The translations under genes were made by a program, and so were the position numbers. A stretch of DNA of 30,138 nt. It comes from a virus. The notes below the pieces were generated by a model. That model was not told the origin of the DNA. It saw only the letters and a program-made list of their open reading frames with translations, and made no database searches. Shown here one piece after another: positions 29,002 through 30,138 of the stretch (positions within the stretch are counted from its first letter, which is position 1; each line of letters begins with the position of its first letter). The stretch is taken from IMG/VR virus record IMGVR_UViG_3300036770_001984, positions 1 through 30,138 of that record, one strand, 5' to 3'.

Positions 29002-29502
29002 TCAGCACCTCACCAGCGCCGCATCCCCGTCGCCGCCGTCGTAGGCCTTGATCCCGAGCGTCTGCAGCACCTTGTGCTTGAGGCTCGCCACCCGGGCATG
29101 CAGCACGCCACCAGCGGTGGAGTCCGCGCGCGTGCCGGCCTGGTAGCTCACCTGCAGCAGGCTCGTATCCCACTCCAGGACATCGGCTCGCTTCTGCCGG
29201 TCCTCGCGGCTGAGTGTGGTGCCGGGCGCGGGGCCCTGGTAGCTCTGCACGTTGCCCAGGTGGGCGGTGCCGTCGCTCACCTTGTCGGCCCAGTCCTGCT
29301 CGAGGTCTTCGATCTCATCAATCCACGCCTGCACCTGCGTCACGGTCGCGGCGCTGGTGTCGGCCGCCCGGTTGAGCACCGAGGTGAGCTGGGTGAGGTT
29401 GTAGGCCGAGACCGGCCACAGCGCATAGCTGCGGATCAGCTCCCGGTCATCCCGCGGGGTGGTCCGCCACAGGGGGTTGAGCGTGGGGATCGGGGCTGGC
29501 AT
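29002..29502 (-). CDS. Head-tail adaptor-like protein
   Basis: The 166-residue product is largely helical (RDDRELIRSYALWPVSAYNL, TQVQAWIDEIEDLEQDWADK, RQKRADVLEWDTSLLQVSYQ), as are many head-tail adaptors, and it is the first of three small genes leading to the tail chaperone. ATG 29502 follows a junction motif by 16 bases. The function is inferred from gene order and helical content. Confidence 0.5.
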   Translation of the reverse strand: MPAPIPTLNPLWRTTPRDDRELIRSYALWPVSAYNLTQLTSVLNRAADTSAATVTQVQAWIDEIEDLEQDWADKVSDGTAHLGNVQSYQGPAPGTTLSREDRQKRADVLEWDTSLLQVSYQAGTRADSTAGGVLHARVASLKHKVLQTLGIKAYDGGDGDAALVRC

Positions 29503-29518
29503 GGCGGGGCCTGTGATG

Positions 29519-29531
29519 GCTCAGGTTTCCG
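29519..29531 (-). promoter_or_regulatory. Junction motif copy before gene 29002
   Basis: The minus strand reads CGGAAACCTGAGC with a T in place of the first C. The TGA is the stop codon of gene 29521 (ending GSET), and the next ATG follows 16 bases after the motif. Confidence 0.55.
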
Positions 29532-29772
29532 ACCCCAGTCGCTTCACCGTGCGCTGCATGGCATCGGCGGCGCCATCAATGAAGGCCCTGCGCTTCTCCC
29601 AGGTGTCGCCTTCGTGGCCCATGCCTCTGAGCCGGTTCTGGCACCTGGGATCACGAACCACATCGCAGACCAGCCCCGCCAGATCAAGATCACTGCCGAC
29701 CTTCCCGGTCGCCCAGTAATGCACCCCATTGATCCAGCGGGCGCCGCAGCGCTCGCATTGACGGCAGGACAT
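29521..29772 (-). CDS. Small Cys-rich (zinc-finger-like) protein
   Basis: The 83-residue product begins MSCRQCERCGARWINGVHYW with Cys pairs, then has two more Cys (LVCDVVRDPRC) followed by QNRLRGMGHEGDTWEKR, so a four-Cys zinc site is plausible. It ends in the junction motif. It is divergent from gene 29858, and a motif copy in its orientation (29789-29802) lies 17 bases upstream of its ATG. Possibly a regulator or a small nuclease cofactor; unknown. Confidence 0.6.
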   Translation of the reverse strand: MSCRQCERCGARWINGVHYWATGKVGSDLDLAGLVCDVVRDPRCQNRLRGMGHEGDTWEKRRAFIDGAADAMQRTVKRLGSET

Positions 29773-29788
29773 GGGCCATCCGCGGTTT

Positions 29789-29841
29789 GGGAAGGTTGCC
29801 GGAAAGCTCTACGGCACAACCGCGGCCGGAACCCTTAGGGG
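29789..29841. promoter_or_regulatory. Divergent motif pair plus tandem copy between genes 29521 and 29858
   Basis: The minus strand reads CCGGCAACCTTCCC (29789-29802) towards gene 29521. The plus strand reads CCGGAAAGCTCTACGG (29799-29814), sharing the CCGG, and a further copy CCGGAACCCTTAGGGG (29826-29841), both towards gene 29858. The geometry matches 6369-6392. Confidence 0.5.
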
Positions 29842-29857
29842 AACTCCGGTACTCATC

Positions 29858-30010
29858 ATGGCCAGGTCGTATAAGCGAGACTCCAACGGCAAGTTCGCAG
29901 GCGGTGGCGGTGGCAAGAAAGGCGGCGCCATGAGCAAGGGCAAGGCCAAGGCCAAGAAGCCAGGCGGCAAGAACAGCGGTGGCTTCTCCGCTAAGGCCGT
30001 CAAAGCCTGA
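29858..30010 (+). CDS. Small basic Gly/Lys-rich protein (moron-like)
   Basis: The 50-residue product begins MARSYKRDSNGKFAGGGGGK and is Lys/Gly-rich to the end (GKAKAKKPGGKNSGGFSAK). The RDSNGKFAGGGGG start is common in short cyanophage proteins. ATG 29858 is preferred over an in-frame ATG at 29771, which would place two motif copies inside the gene. The strong basic charge suggests binding to nucleic acid. It converges with the partial gene 30021. Confidence 0.65.
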   Translation: MARSYKRDSNGKFAGGGGGKKGGAMSKGKAKAKKPGGKNSGGFSAKAVKA

Positions 30011-30020
30011 GCCGGCATCC

Positions 30021-30138
30021 TCAAGCCAGCCGCGACAGCCACAGGCGCCCGCCGCCGCTGATCGAGGCATGCAGCACTGAGGCGACCTTGTGGGCCTGTC
30101 CCTGCGGCAGGCTCACTGCGGCATCGCGCAGGGCCTGG
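30021..30138 (-). CDS. C-terminal end of an unidentified protein (cut by window edge)
   Basis: The minus strand is open from the window edge to a TGA (30021-30023) and encodes about 38 residues (ALRDAAVSLPQGQAHKVASV, LHASISGGGRLWLSRLA) with a natural protein look. By gene order it is an upstream member of the virion block. Too short to identify. Confidence 0.55.
   Translation of the reverse strand, partial: QALRDAAVSLPQGQAHKVASVLHASISGGGRLWLSRLA

Overview
The window looks like most of a temperate, tailed (siphovirus-type) phage or prophage with high GC content, probably from a cyanobacterium of the Synechococcus/Cyanobium group. The host is an inference: several proteins (the dCTP deaminase region, the small Cys-rich proteins, the ADGQFLEV/DGIW tail-fibre type and the short beta-rich virion proteins) resemble those of cyanobacterial siphophages. 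No host marker gene is present. No terminase large subunit, portal or replication gene was recognised; these may lie outside the window.

Layout. (1) Positions 1-3604, plus strand: about a dozen small genes joined by 1-20 bp overlaps. They include a dCTP deaminase (nucleotide metabolism), an NrdR-like zinc-ribbon protein and an excisionase-like HTH protein. (2) Positions 3483-4499, minus strand: a tyrosine integrase whose 3' end overlaps the excisionase-like gene tail to tail, followed by a 275-bp intergenic region with a palindrome. (3) Positions 4961-7393, mostly minus: HNH endonuclease, a two-domain endolysin (GH24 muramidase plus M15 peptidase) and two holin-like membrane proteins. (4) Positions 7459-10920, minus: receptor-binding or fibre module with a collagen-like fibre. 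(5) Positions 10981-13600, minus: head module with a decoration-type protein, HK97-fold capsid protein and scaffold. (6) Positions 13597-16766, minus: accessory virion proteins, some AT-rich. (7) Positions 16770-29502, minus: tail module, with a tail-tip protein carrying 11 calcium-binding repeats, minor tail proteins, a 1362-aa tape measure, tail tube, a lambda-like frameshifted tail chaperone pair and head-tail joining proteins. Transcription of the virion genes runs right to left, so tail genes are read before the capsid and scaffold genes. Chaperone genes come before the tube gene. Both orders are unusual.

Four single genes on the plus strand (4775, 6409, 26631, 29858) interrupt the minus-strand block and look like phage morons.

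The most striking unexplained signal is a short directional DNA motif, roughly CCGG(A/C)AA(C/G)CT(A/G)(A/C/G)GG. It occurs at about 15 gene junctions, always in the orientation of the downstream gene, often ending directly at the start codon and often supplying the stop codon of the upstream ORF. It precedes all four plus-strand morons as well as many minus-strand virion genes. At two divergent junctions two oppositely oriented copies share one CCGG. It lies in different reading frames, so the DNA or RNA sequence itself appears to be conserved. It resembles in concept the start-associated sequences of cluster K mycobacteriophages. The second strong finding is a programmed -1 frameshift at GGGAAAG, the same heptamer as in lambda G/GT.
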